Below, piece by piece: positions 32,936 through 46,081 of a stretch of 46,209 bases of DNA (within the stretch, counting starts at the first letter, position 1; each line of letters begins with the position of its first letter). The position numbers and the translations under genes are program-made. Below the pieces are notes generated by a model. It saw only the letters and a program-made list of their open reading frames with translations. It searched no databases and was not told the origin of the DNA. The stretch is from JBBIWA01 sp037439425. Lineage in GTDB: Bacteria > Acidobacteriota > Blastocatellia > RBC074. Location of the stretch: contig JBBIWA010000041.1 in NCBI GenBank assembly GCA_037439425.1, forward strand, positions 1-46,209, in the 5' to 3' direction.

Positions 32936-35900
32936 TCAATCCTCCTCTTCCACTAGCGCCTCTTCCTCTTCCAGCTTCCTGCTTGAGGGAAGGCGTCCGC
33001 CAGTGAGAGAGGCTACCGTTTCGAGGAGGTAGCTTTGCGTGTCTTCTGCCTCCTCGGCGCGAGCTTCGTGCATTGTCGGATCAGGCGCAATCTTGATATT
33101 GCGGTAATACTCCATGCCGGTGCCTGCCGGGATCAGGCGCCCCATAATCACGTTCTCCTTCAAGCCGCGCAGGTAATCGACCCGGCCTGAGATGGCGGCT
33201 TCCGTCAACACGCGTGTGGTCTCCTGGAAGGAAGCCGCGGAGATGAACGACTCGGTCGAGAGCGAGGCCTTGGTAATGCCCAGCAGCAACGGCTCGGCCA
33301 CGGCGGGTTGACCGCCCGCTTTAATTACGCGCTCGTTTTCGTCCTGGAAGCGGAAGCGGTCCACCTGCTCTTCGAGTAAGAAGTCCGTGTCACCGACCTC
33401 CTTGATCCGCACCCAACGCAGCATCTGGCGGACGATCACCTCGATGTGCTTGTCATTGATATGAACGCCTTGCAGGCGGTAGACCTCCTGGATCGCGTTG
33501 ACCAGATAACGCTGCAACTCCTCCATGCCGCGCACGGCCAGAATGTCGTGCGGGTTGAGCGGCCCGTCCATGAGCGGTTCGCCGGCGCGCACCCGGTCGC
33601 CTTCTTGCACGTTGATGTGCGTGCCGCGGGGGATCGAATATTCGCGCTCCTCGCCGCTGTCGCTCACGATGATGACTTTCTGCGAGCCTTTGGTGAGGGG
33701 GCCGAATTTGACCACACCATCAATCTCGCTCATAACGGCCGTCTCGCGCGGGCGGCGCGCCTCAAACAACTCCACGATCCGCGGCAGACCGCCGACGATG
33801 TCTTTGGTCTTGGCGATTTCACGCGGAATCTTCGCCAGCACGTCTCCGGGTTCGACTTCGCTTCCATTAGTCACCATGAGGTTGGCGCGGATCGGCATCG
33901 GATAGGTCTTGAGCACCCTACCGCTATCGGATTTGATCTCAATGCGCGGCTGCTTCTTTTCATCCGGCGAATCCATCACGATCGGGCGCGCTTGTCCCGT
34001 CACTTCATCTACCTCTTCGTGAACGGTCACTCCCTCAATCAGGTCCTTCCAAACCACAGTACCTCCGACCTCGGTGAGGATAGCGAAGGTGTAAGGGTCC
34101 CACTCGGCAATCTTGTCGCCAGCTTCGACCCGGCTACCGTTCTTGATCAGCAACGTCGCGCCATAAGCGATCGGGTAACGATCCACCTCGCGGCCGCGAT
34201 CATCTACGACCACGACCGAACCGTTGCGGTTCATTGCAATCAGCCTGCCATCGCGATTGGTCACCGTATTGAGATCAACGTATTTGATCGTTCCCCCAGT
34301 GCGGGCCTCGTGCGAGGATTGCTCGGCCACCCGCGAAGCAGCGCCGCCAATGTGGAAAGTACGCATGGTGAGCTGCGTGCCCGGCTCACCAATAGACTGA
34401 GCGGCGATCACGCCGACAGCCTCCCCCATATCCACCATCCGGCCGGTCGCCAGGTTGCGCCCATAGCATTTGACGCAGACGCCCCGCCGCGCCTCGCAAG
34501 TCAAGACTGAGCGGATGCGGATACGCTCGATGCCGCCTGCATTCTGGATCTCGGTGGCGATGTCCTCAGTGATCTCCTCATTGGCGCGCGCCAGCAGCTC
34601 ACCCGTGATCGGGTCCCGGACATCTTCCAGTGCCACGCGCCCGATGATGCGCTCGCGCAAGCCCTCAATGATGTCGCCGCCTTCAGTGATCGGCTCGGCC
34701 CAGATGCCTTTGATCGTGCCACAGTCGTATTCAGAGACGATCACATCCTGCGCCACGTCCACCAGGCGCCGCGTCAGGTAGCCTGAATCAGCCGTCTTGA
34801 GCGCTGTGTCAGCCAGTCCCTTACGGGCGCCGTGCGTCGAGATGAAGTACTGGAGTACGTTGAGCCCTTCGCGGAAGTTGGCGATGATCGGCGACTCAAT
34901 GATTTCGCCCGACGGCTTGGCCATCAGACCGCGCATGCCGGCGAGCTGGCGAATCTGCTGTTGGTTGCCGCGCGCGCCCGAATCAGCCATAACCAGAATC
35001 GGGTTGAGTTCACGTGTCTCACGCTCACGCTTCTGCATCTCTTTGAACATCTCATCAGCGACCTTCTCGGTCACCTCTGACCAGATGGCAACGACCTTGT
35101 TGTAACGCTCACCGTTAGTGATTACACCCCCTTTGTATTGCTGCTCTACCTCGACCACCTTCTTTTCCGCCTCCGCCACCAGTTTGGGTTTACCCGGCGG
35201 CGTGACCAGGTCATCAATGCCGATTGAGATCCCAGCTTTGGTGGCGTAGAGAAAGCCAAGGTTTTTCAACTCATCCAGCATCTGGACAGTCTTTTCATGG
35301 CCGTGGCGCAAATAGCAGTAATTGACCAAACTTTGGAGCCCTTTCTTCTTGAGTACGCCATTGATAAAGGGCATCCCCTTGGGCAAATGATCATTGAAGA
35401 TGACGCGTCCCACGGTGGTGTTGATGGTGCGCCCTCTGACTTCGTGCACGATCGCTTTGATGATGTCCTGGTTATCGCGTTCGGTCTCCAGATCGATCAA
35501 TTGCCCGTCATAACGCAGCCGGATGGGCGTTTGCGTCCCGACCTCTTTGGCATCCAGCGCCAACAGCACTTCTTCGACGCTGGCAAAGGCGCGCACCCCC
35601 TCACCCGGCCCCAGCCCTCTGGCGCGCGTCAGATAGTAGCACCCCAGGACGATGTCCTGCGATGGGACGGCAATCGGCTGCCCTGAAGCGGGCGAGAGAA
35701 TGTTGTTCGAGCTGAGCATCAGCACGCGCGCTTCAATCTGGGCTTCGGGCGAAAGCGGAATATGCACTGCCATCTGGTCACCATCGAAGTCGGCGTTGAA
35801 GGCGGTGCAGACCAGCGGATGGATCTTGATCGCTTTGCCTTCAACCAACACCGGCTCGAAGGCTTGAATGCCCAACCGATGCAGCGTTGGCGCGCGATTC

Positions 35901-37186
35901 AAGAGCACCGGATGATCCTTGATCACTTTTTCGAGGACATCCCACACCACATCATCTTGCTGTTCGACCTTCTCTTTCGCCTGTTTGATCGTAGCCGTGT
36001 GGCCTTCGGCTTCGAGCCGGTGGTAGATGAACGGCTTGAAGAGTTCGAGCGCCATCTTCTTCGGCAGCCCGCACTGATGCAGCTTCAACTCTGGCCCGAC
36101 GACGATGACCGAGCGGCCTGAATAATCCACGCGCTTGCCGAGCAGATTCTGACGGAAGCGCCCCTGTTTGCCTTTCAGAGTGTCCGACAGCGACTTGAGC
36201 GGGCGATTGTTGACGCCGCGCAGCACGCGCCCACGACGGCCATTATCGAAGAGCGCATCCACGGCCTCCTGCAGCATGCGCTTCTCGTTGCGGACGATCA
36301 CTTCCGGCGCCTTCAGCTCGAGCAGCTTGGCGAGCCGATTGTTGCGATTGATCACGCGCCGATAGAGATCGTTCAGGTCCGAGGTGGCAAAGCGTCCGCC
36401 ATCCAAAGGCACCAGCGGCCTCAGTTCCGGTGGCAGTACCGGGATCACGTCCAGGATCATCCACTCCGGCCTGTTGCCCGACTTGCGGAAGGCATCCACG
36501 ACTTTGAGCCGCTTCGAGTATTTGAGCCTCTTCTGCTGGCTCGCCTCAGTCTTCATCTTGTAGCGCAACTCCTCGGCCAGTTCTTCCACATCTACTTTTT
36601 GTAGCAGCTTCTTGATCGCTTCGGCTCCCATCATGACAATCTCTTCATGGATCTTGCCCGGGAACTCCTGTTTGAGCTGCCGGTACCGCTCATCCGTGAT
36701 TAACTCTCGCTCCTTCAGCGGCAAGCCCAGAGCGTCGAGCTCCTTTTGATCGGCCACCACGATGTGGTTCTCAAAATAGAGTACTTTCTCCAGCTCGCGC
36801 AGCGGAATGTCGAGCAGATGGCCGATGCGCGAGGGCAGCCCCTTGAAGAACCAGACGTGCGAGCAGGGGCTTGCCAGTTCGATATGGCCGAGCCGCTCGC
36901 GGCGCACCTTGGCCTGCGTCACCTCCACCCCGCACTTGTCGCAGATCACACCCCGGTGCTTCATCCGCTTGTACTTGCCGCACAAGCACTCCCAATCGGT
37001 CACCGGCCCGAAGATGCGCGCGCAAAAGAGCCCATCGCGTTCCGGCTTGAAGGTCCGGTAATTGATCGTCTCCGGCTTGGTCACATGCCCGTGTGACCAG
37101 GAACGAATCTTTTCAGGCGATGCCAGACTGATGCGGATCGCCTCGAAATTCGGTGTTAAGACTCTATCCCCTGAATATCTGTACAT
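32936..37186 (-). CDS. rpoC: RNA polymerase beta' subunit
   Basis: 1416 residues, the usual length for the subunit without large lineage insertions. The N-terminal zinc site is formed by Cys67, Cys69, Cys82 and Cys85 (CLCG and CDKCG). The catalytic magnesium loop NADFDGD is at 464-470, and RAPTLHRLG is just before it. The second zinc site CEARRGVCVKCYGR lies near residue 890. The C-terminal acidic tail ends EEEEALVEEED. It starts at ATG 37186. Unusually, 347 bp separate it from rpoB, filled by an interrupted frame and no obvious gene. Confidence 0.98.
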   Translation of the reverse strand: MYRYSGDRVLTPNFEAIRISLASPEKIRSWSHGHVTKPETINYRTFKPERDGLFCARIFGPVTDWECLCGKYKRMKHRGVICDKCGVEVTQAKVRRERLGHIELASPCSHVWFFKGLPSRIGHLLDIPLRELEKVLYFENHIVVADQKELDALGLPLKERELITDERYRQLKQEFPGKIHEEIVMMGAEAIKKLLQKVDVEELAEELRYKMKTEASQQKRLKYSKRLKVVDAFRKSGNRPEWMILDVIPVLPPELRPLVPLDGGRFATSDLNDLYRRVINRNNRLAKLLELKAPEVIVRNEKRMLQEAVDALFDNGRRGRVLRGVNNRPLKSLSDTLKGKQGRFRQNLLGKRVDYSGRSVIVVGPELKLHQCGLPKKMALELFKPFIYHRLEAEGHTATIKQAKEKVEQQDDVVWDVLEKVIKDHPVLLNRAPTLHRLGIQAFEPVLVEGKAIKIHPLVCTAFNADFDGDQMAVHIPLSPEAQIEARVLMLSSNNILSPASGQPIAVPSQDIVLGCYYLTRARGLGPGEGVRAFASVEEVLLALDAKEVGTQTPIRLRYDGQLIDLETERDNQDIIKAIVHEVRGRTINTTVGRVIFNDHLPKGMPFINGVLKKKGLQSLVNYCYLRHGHEKTVQMLDELKNLGFLYATKAGISIGIDDLVTPPGKPKLVAEAEKKVVEVEQQYKGGVITNGERYNKVVAIWSEVTEKVADEMFKEMQKRERETRELNPILVMADSGARGNQQQIRQLAGMRGLMAKPSGEIIESPIIANFREGLNVLQYFISTHGARKGLADTALKTADSGYLTRRLVDVAQDVIVSEYDCGTIKGIWAEPITEGGDIIEGLRERIIGRVALEDVRDPITGELLARANEEITEDIATEIQNAGGIERIRIRSVLTCEARRGVCVKCYGRNLATGRMVDMGEAVGVIAAQSIGEPGTQLTMRTFHIGGAASRVAEQSSHEARTGGTIKYVDLNTVTNRDGRLIAMNRNGSVVVVDDRGREVDRYPIAYGATLLIKNGSRVEAGDKIAEWDPYTFAILTEVGGTVVWKDLIEGVTVHEEVDEVTGQARPIVMDSPDEKKQPRIEIKSDSGRVLKTYPMPIRANLMVTNGSEVEPGDVLAKIPREIAKTKDIVGGLPRIVELFEARRPRETAVMSEIDGVVKFGPLTKGSQKVIIVSDSGEEREYSIPRGTHINVQEGDRVRAGEPLMDGPLNPHDILAVRGMEELQRYLVNAIQEVYRLQGVHINDKHIEVIVRQMLRWVRIKEVGDTDFLLEEQVDRFRFQDENERVIKAGGQPAVAEPLLLGITKASLSTESFISAASFQETTRVLTEAAISGRVDYLRGLKENVIMGRLIPAGTGMEYYRNIKIAPDPTMHEARAEEAEDTQSYLLETVASLTGGRLPSSRKLEEEEALVEEED

Positions 37187-37533
37187 CTATATTCCTCCCT
37201 AAATTGCGGGCAGACAGTTGTTAGGGCTGCATTTCAAAAAAGTTCACGACACATTTCAACACGCCGAGAATCTTGCCGACATTGTCAATGTAGTAGCGCA
37301 CTGCGTCAATGATCACTTCCTCGGCCTGTTCCGTCGAAAGGCCAAGTGGAATGGCCTAGCGCAACACGTCTTGCAACTACTGCGGCACGCTCACCACCTC
37401 AACTTTGCTCGAAGAACACATCTTGCCTGATCTCAAGACCGAAGTGGGCTTGAACGGCTTCCAGAGTGAAGCCACCGCAGCTCGTAGCCACCATACCGAG
37501 CGAGGCTTGCCTCAACTCCCCTCACTGCTGAGA
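37187..37533. other. Gap between rpoB and rpoC with an interrupted small reading frame
   Basis: On the minus strand a 67-codon frame from ATG 37421 to TAA 37221 reads protein-like (KVEVVSVPQ; LSTEQAEEVIIDAVRYYIDN; VVNFFEMQP) but has two in-frame TAG codons, after the 14th and 20th residues. The second half looks like a helical protein segment; no family was recognised. rpoB and rpoC are usually within a few dozen bases, so this looks like an inserted and decayed element. The segment ttgcaactactgcggc (about 37371-37386) resembles the CTACTGCGGC repeats elsewhere. Confidence 0.5.
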
Positions 37534-41892
<4,359 letters not shown>

Positions 41893-42103
41893 GGGTATTA
41901 CTTCCTTTTGCCCGGTCGTGAGGCCACACGGGCCGTCACCCGGGCAAGAGAAAACGGCCGAGCCGGTCAAGACTCCTCCTCGGCCGCGCTAGCGGTTAAT
42001 TGATTTCCTAGCTGTTTTTGAAACTTGCCGATGCTCTATACCCTGGCACTATAGTCAGTTGAATCTTGCAAAGCCAAGGGGGCAAGGGTTAAGACTCTCA
42101 AGC

Positions 42104-42146
42104 CCAAACGCCAGCCTGTGAGCTATGCTGGCAGGCTGGCGTTTGG
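42104..42146. promoter_or_regulatory. Perfect 15-bp hairpin between rplL and rpoB
   Basis: Arms ccaaacgccagcctg (42104-42118) and caggctggcgtttgg (42132-42146) are perfect complements around a 13-base loop. In the mRNA it lies 80 bases after rplL. In Escherichia coli this gap holds an attenuator and an RNase III site that lower rpoBC relative to rplL. A similar role is plausible but inferred; there is no T-run. Confidence 0.6.
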
Positions 42147-42224
42147 AAAATTTATGCAAACTGGCTAACGGCCGGCTCGAGCCTGGGAGCTTGCGCTATC
42201 AGGCTCAAGTTAGGCCCCGGCCAG

Positions 42225-42620
42225 TTACTTAATCTCGACCGTTGCGCCAGCCTCTGTGAGCTTGGCCTTGATCTGTTCTGCTTCTTCTTTTGAGACACCC
42301 TCTTTGATCGGCTTGGGTGCGCTATCAACCAGCTCCTTAGCCTCTTTCAGCCCAAGGCTGGTGATTTCGCGGACGACCTTGATCACATTGATCTTGTTGC
42401 CGCCCGCTGAGGCGAGAATGACGTCAAACTCGCTTTTTTCTTCTTCAGCCGGGGCAGCCCCACCAGCGGCTGCGCCACCGCCTGCGACCGGAGCAACCGC
42501 CACTGAAGCTGCGGCTGCCGACACGCCAAAAGTCTCTTCCATAGCCTTGACCAGTTGTGAGGCCTCGAGCAGAGTTAGTTCCTTGATTTGATCAATAATG
42601 CTTTGAATTTTCTCCGACAT
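42225..42620 (-). CDS. rplL: Ribosomal protein bL12 (L7/L12)
   Basis: 131 residues forming the mobile stalk of the large subunit. The N-terminal dimerisation helices (KIQSIIDQIKELTLLEASQL) lead to an Ala/Gly-rich hinge (about 35-60) and the C-terminal factor-binding domain with EKSEFDVILASAGGNKINVI and KEAKELVDSAPK. Length is typical. Transcribed with rplJ upstream and rpoB downstream. Confidence 0.98.
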   Translation of the reverse strand: MSEKIQSIIDQIKELTLLEASQLVKAMEETFGVSAAAASVAVAPVAGGGAAAGGAAPAEEEKSEFDVILASAGGNKINVIKVVREITSLGLKEAKELVDSAPKPIKEGVSKEEAEQIKAKLTEAGATVEIK

Positions 42621-42829
42621 AATCTTTACCCTTCCTCCAGCGGGGTAGGTCTATGTATTATCAGTTGCTCTAAACTGCGCCGCTTTCATGCCTGAATCCT
42701 AACGGCGCCCAAACAACCAGTGCTGGGCATCACTCCATCATCTGGTCTTCGTGCCTCGGGCTGCACACTGACACTAAGCAGCGCAGCCATAGAAAATTTC
42801 AACCTTTAAAATTTAGCCTGGCAATTCCT

Positions 42830-43357
42830 TCAAGCTTGTGCTTGCTTCTGTTTAGCGACTTCATTGATCACCACTGCCAGGTTACGTGCTGTGCCAGAGA
42901 GCGCTACTGCTAGACGCTGGGCCTGCGCATTGATCAGAAACATGAGCTTGCTGATGAGCTCTTCCTTCGAGGGCAGGCTGGCCAGCGCCTCTATATCCTT
43001 AACCGAAATGACGCGCCCTTCAACCAGCCCCGCTCGGAAAGTAAACTGTGCGTGCTCCTTAGCAAATTTGGTGAGCACCCTGGCCAGACCTACAGGGTCT
43101 TTGTCGCTATAGGCCAGGGCCGTCGGGCCAGTAAAATAGTCTCGCAGTGACTCAAGCGGGGTACCTGCAACAGCACGCCGGGCGAGCGTATTCTTCACTA
43201 CCCGGTAGCGCAACTGTGCTTCGCGCAACTGGCGGCGCAGTCGTTGATCATTTTCCACCGTCAGCCCTTGGAAGCCTACGACGAAAGCGTGGTTGATGTG
43301 GCTCAATTCCCGATTAAGGTCTTGAATCTCCTCTTGCTTTTGCACTCTGGTTTTCAT
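42830..43357 (-). CDS. rplJ: Ribosomal protein uL10
   Basis: 175 residues, the stalk base that anchors L7/L12 dimers. The rRNA-binding N-terminal domain has HAFVVGFQGLTVENDQRLRR, LRYRVVKNTLARRA and the GPTALAYSDKDP loop. The C-terminal helix (NAQAQRLAVALSGTARNLAV and on) binds L12. Length is normal. It lies between rplA and rplL; L10 usually represses its own mRNA, but no leader structure was recognised in the 41 bp upstream. Confidence 0.97.
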   Translation of the reverse strand: MKTRVQKQEEIQDLNRELSHINHAFVVGFQGLTVENDQRLRRQLREAQLRYRVVKNTLARRAVAGTPLESLRDYFTGPTALAYSDKDPVGLARVLTKFAKEHAQFTFRAGLVEGRVISVKDIEALASLPSKEELISKLMFLINAQAQRLAVALSGTARNLAVVINEVAKQKQAQA

Positions 43358-43398
43358 AGCTACTTATTCCACCTAAGCTGGTCGCAACTTCGAATTCG

Positions 43399-44088
43399 CT
43401 AAGCGGCAAGGGAAGCACTATCGAGTAACACTCCCGGTCCCATGGTGGTGGCGAGGTTGACCTTCTTCACGTATTTCCCTTTGGCAGTCGCAGGTTTCGC
43501 CTTGAGCACGGCATCAACCAGGCTCTTGACGTTTTCTGCGATCTTTTCTGGGGCAAAGGAGACTTTGCCGACGGGAACGTGAATGACTCCGGTCTTATCC
43601 ACCCGAAACTCGACTTTACCAGCTTTGGTCTCCCGGATAGCCGTAGCCACGTCCATGGTGACCGTGCCGGTCTTGGGATTAGGCATCAATCCACGCGGCC
43701 CAAGCACTTTGCCAAGCGTGCCGACCGATCTCATCATATCAGGAGTCGCGATGACGGCGTCGAAATCGAGATAGCCGCCCTTGATCTTCTCCACCAGGTC
43801 TTCGCCACCGACTTCATCGGCCCCGGCCTGCTGGGCCTCACGCTGTTTATCTCCGGAGGCAATAACGATGACGCGCTTAGATTTACCCAGGCCGTGAGGG
43901 AGCACGACCGTGCCCCGCACGTTTTGATCAGCTTTGCGTGGATCCACGCCCAGCACCATGGTCAATTCGACCGTCTCGTCGAATTTGGCAAAAGCAATCC
44001 GCTTGATCAGATTGATTGCCTCATTGAGCGGGTAAAGTTTGCCTGCCTCGACCTGGGCCGCTGCTGCCCGGTATTTCTTTCCTGCCAT
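43399..44088 (-). CDS. rplA: Ribosomal protein uL1
   Basis: 229 residues of the L1 stalk. ATG 44088 is chosen because AGAGGAGAG lies right upstream and MAGKKYRAA is the family start; the frame stays open 38 codons further but without similarity. Signatures: FDETVELTMVLGVDPRKADQ, RGTVVLPHGLGK, DDFDAVIATPDMM-like DFDAVIATPDMMRSVGTLGK, LGPRGLMPNPKTGTV, and KANVKSL-like ENVKSLVDAVLKAKP. Complete and typical. Confidence 0.98.
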   Translation of the reverse strand: MAGKKYRAAAAQVEAGKLYPLNEAINLIKRIAFAKFDETVELTMVLGVDPRKADQNVRGTVVLPHGLGKSKRVIVIASGDKQREAQQAGADEVGGEDLVEKIKGGYLDFDAVIATPDMMRSVGTLGKVLGPRGLMPNPKTGTVTMDVATAIRETKAGKVEFRVDKTGVIHVPVGKVSFAPEKIAENVKSLVDAVLKAKPATAKGKYVKKVNLATTMGPGVLLDSASLAA

Positions 44089-44211
44089 AACTCTCCTCTC
44101 AGGTCTTAACGTGGCGCAGCCAGGCTTCAACTCCAGGGCTGAAGGGCCGGCCACTCCCTCACTGGCTTGCGGATCAGACAAAACCTCACTGGCAATCCGC
44201 AAGCTGCCGAC

Positions 44212-44634
44212 TTAGACGATTTCCAATCCCAGGCTCTTAGCCGTTCCCTCGATTGTGCGGATGGCGGCCTGGAGGTCAGTGGTATTGAGATCGGGGAGTT
44301 TAACTTTGGCTATCTCCTCGATCTGCGCGCGGGTGACTTTGCCTACCTTCTCGCGATTTGGTTTGCCCGAACCCTTTTCAATCTTGGCCGCCTTTTTGAG
44401 CAAATCAGCTGCCGGGGGGGTCTTGGTGATAAAAGTGAAAGAGCGATCTGCGTAGACTGTGATGACGACTGGGATCTTGACATCCCCCAGGTTAGCAGTC
44501 TTCGCGTTGAACTGTTTGCAGAACTCCATGATGTTGACGCCTTGCGGACCAAGCGCCGTCCCGATGGGTGGCGCAGGATTGGCTTTGCCCGCTGGCACCT
44601 GGAGTTTAATGTATCCGACTATCTTCTTCGCCAT
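44212..44634 (-). CDS. rplK: Ribosomal protein uL11
   Basis: 140 residues, part of the GTPase-associated centre. The N-terminal domain has KLQVPAGKANPAPPIGTALG and GVNIMEFCKQFNAKT. The C-terminal RNA-binding domain has SFTFITKTPPAADLLKKAA and ends in RTIEGTAKSLGLEIV. Length is typical. It lies between nusG and rplA, the conserved order. Confidence 0.98.
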   Translation of the reverse strand: MAKKIVGYIKLQVPAGKANPAPPIGTALGPQGVNIMEFCKQFNAKTANLGDVKIPVVITVYADRSFTFITKTPPAADLLKKAAKIEKGSGKPNREKVGKVTRAQIEEIAKVKLPDLNTTDLQAAIRTIEGTAKSLGLEIV

Positions 44635-44688
44635 AACCGTGATCCAGATGTTACTGCTCAGCTGCAGCGACTTCCTGAGAAGCTCTCT

Positions 44689-45252
44689 TTAATCTTCTTC
44701 AGCAAAGGTATGTTTCTCGACTTCCAGAAATCCCAGCTCGACCGGGGTGGCGCGTCCGAAGATGGTGACCATCACCTTGAGCATATTCTTATCCAGGTTG
44801 ACCTCTTCGACCTTGCCAACGAAACTGGCAAAGGGGCCATTGGTAATGCGCACAGTTTCGCCGCGCTCAAAAGTAAATTTAGGTTTGGGTTTCTCGGCGG
44901 CGATGGCGACGTGATGAACAATCTGGTTTACCTCCTCCTCAGACAGCGGTGTAGGTTTCTGTCCCCCGACAAACCCGGTCACCTTCGGGGTACTTTTAAT
45001 CAGGTGCCAGGCTCGGTCCGAGATCTCGCCCTTCTCATCGGTCTCAATCTGCACCAGCACATAGCCTGGGAAAAACATCCGCGTGCTCTCAACTCGTTTC
45101 GAGCCACGCATCTCCACCACAGTCTCGGTTGGAATTAAGACTTCGCAGATCTCATCCTTCATGCCGAAGGCTTCAATGCGGCTGAGAAGGCTATCGCGAA
45201 CCTTACGTTCGTAACCTGAATAGGTATGAATAATGAACCATTGCTTAGCCAT
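44689..45252 (-). CDS. nusG: Transcription termination/antitermination protein NusG
   Basis: 187 residues. The N-terminal NGN domain, which binds the RNA polymerase clamp, has KQWFIIHTYSGYERKVRDSL and FFPGYVLVQIE. After VTGFVGG, the C-terminal KOW domain has GETVRITNGPFASFVGKVEE and GRATPVELGFLEVEK. Length and layout are normal with no extra domain. Read together with secE upstream. Confidence 0.98.
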   Translation of the reverse strand: MAKQWFIIHTYSGYERKVRDSLLSRIEAFGMKDEICEVLIPTETVVEMRGSKRVESTRMFFPGYVLVQIETDEKGEISDRAWHLIKSTPKVTGFVGGQKPTPLSEEEVNQIVHHVAIAAEKPKPKFTFERGETVRITNGPFASFVGKVEEVNLDKNMLKVMVTIFGRATPVELGFLEVEKHTFAEED

Positions 45253-45338
45253 AACCTCTAGCCTATACCTAATAACGTGTGTACCTAATAACGTGTGGCC
45301 CCCCAGCCGTCCTGTCCTTCAGGCTCGCCGCTCACCTG

Positions 45339-45626
45339 CTAAGTGAAAAGCCTTCTTGCCCCCTCCTCGATAAAGCTGATCAGGTAGGAGAGAACTATAT
45401 CCGAGCCATAGAGGAAAAAGGCAAAAAAGAAGATCACTACTATTACCACCATAGTCGTGCCGATCACTTCCTGGCGCGTAGGCCAGGAAACTTTCCTCAT
45501 CTCCAAGGCCACATCCCGGCTGAATTGGCGCACCTTCGCCCACCAGCCTAATGCGGGTAGCGAAAAGGGGATTCGTGTCTCGGTGGCCGCCGCAGCGCTC
45601 TTCTCGCGAGGTTGTGGTGTTGCCAT
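45339..45626 (-). CDS. secE: Preprotein translocase subunit SecE
   Basis: 95 residues from ATG 45626, which follows GAGGG; the ATG-less frame upstream to 45656 lacks similarity. A polar N-terminus of about 40 residues leads to the amphipathic helix FSRDVALEMRKVSWPTRQEV, with the family motif KVSWPTR, and a single membrane segment (TTMVVIVVIFFFAFFLYGSD). It clamps the SecY channel in the inner membrane. This is the short, single-span form. Confidence 0.95.
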   Translation of the reverse strand: MATPQPREKSAAAATETRIPFSLPALGWWAKVRQFSRDVALEMRKVSWPTRQEVIGTTMVVIVVIFFFAFFLYGSDIVLSYLISFIEEGARRLFT

Positions 45627-45707
45627 ATTGCCCTCACTGTCGGTTGTCCAACCCATGCGTAATCAAAGTTCCTCACCCTAGGGTCTGATGAAATTACCTG
45701 AAGCGGC

Positions 45708-45783
45708 TGGCAGGGGTACCAGGACTCGAACCCGGACTTTCGGTTTTGGAGACCGACGTGCTAGCCATTGACACCATACCCCT
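45708..45783 (-). tRNA. trnW: tRNA-Trp (CCA anticodon)
   Basis: 76 nt including an encoded 3' CCA (45708-45710). The acceptor arms AGGGGTA (45777-45783, read on the minus strand) and TACCCCT (45712-45718) pair fully. The anticodon loop CTCCAAA carries CCA, and the T-arm GGGTTCGAGTCC is standard. Its place between rpmG and secE is the common bacterial arrangement. Confidence 0.97.
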
Positions 45784-45886
45784 GAATTAGCAGAAGGCGG
45801 GGAGATGAGAGGGTGAGAAGTTCTCATTCCCTTCACTACTGTCACCTCTTATGCTTCATCCCTCTATCCTTCTGCCTTATTAATTT

Positions 45887-46039
45887 TTATTTGGTCTCCT
45901 TATGCAGCGTGTGCTTGCGGCAGCGGCGGCAGAATTTTCTAAACTCCAGCCGCTGCGTAGTCTTTTTCTTATTCTTATCGGTCACGTAATTGCGGCTCTT
46001 GCAATCACTACACTGCAATACAACGTTCTCCCTTGGCAT
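45887..46039 (-). CDS. rpmG: Ribosomal protein bL33
   Basis: 50 residues from ATG 46039 to TAA 45887. It opens MPRENVVLQCSDCKSRNY and ends KFCRRCRKHTLHKETK. The two CxxC pairs (C10/C13 and C37/C40) make this the zinc-binding form of L33. It lies between tuf and trnW. Confidence 0.95.
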   Translation of the reverse strand: MPRENVVLQCSDCKSRNYVTDKNKKKTTQRLEFRKFCRRCRKHTLHKETK

Positions 46040-46081
46040 AGGTGCCCTCTCTGTTCCAGATAGAAGTACCGGCCCTGGGGG

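Noticed and set aside
33446..34510. 354-codon plus-strand frame opposite rpoC
   Set aside because: Antisense shadow of a highly conserved gene; no motifs.
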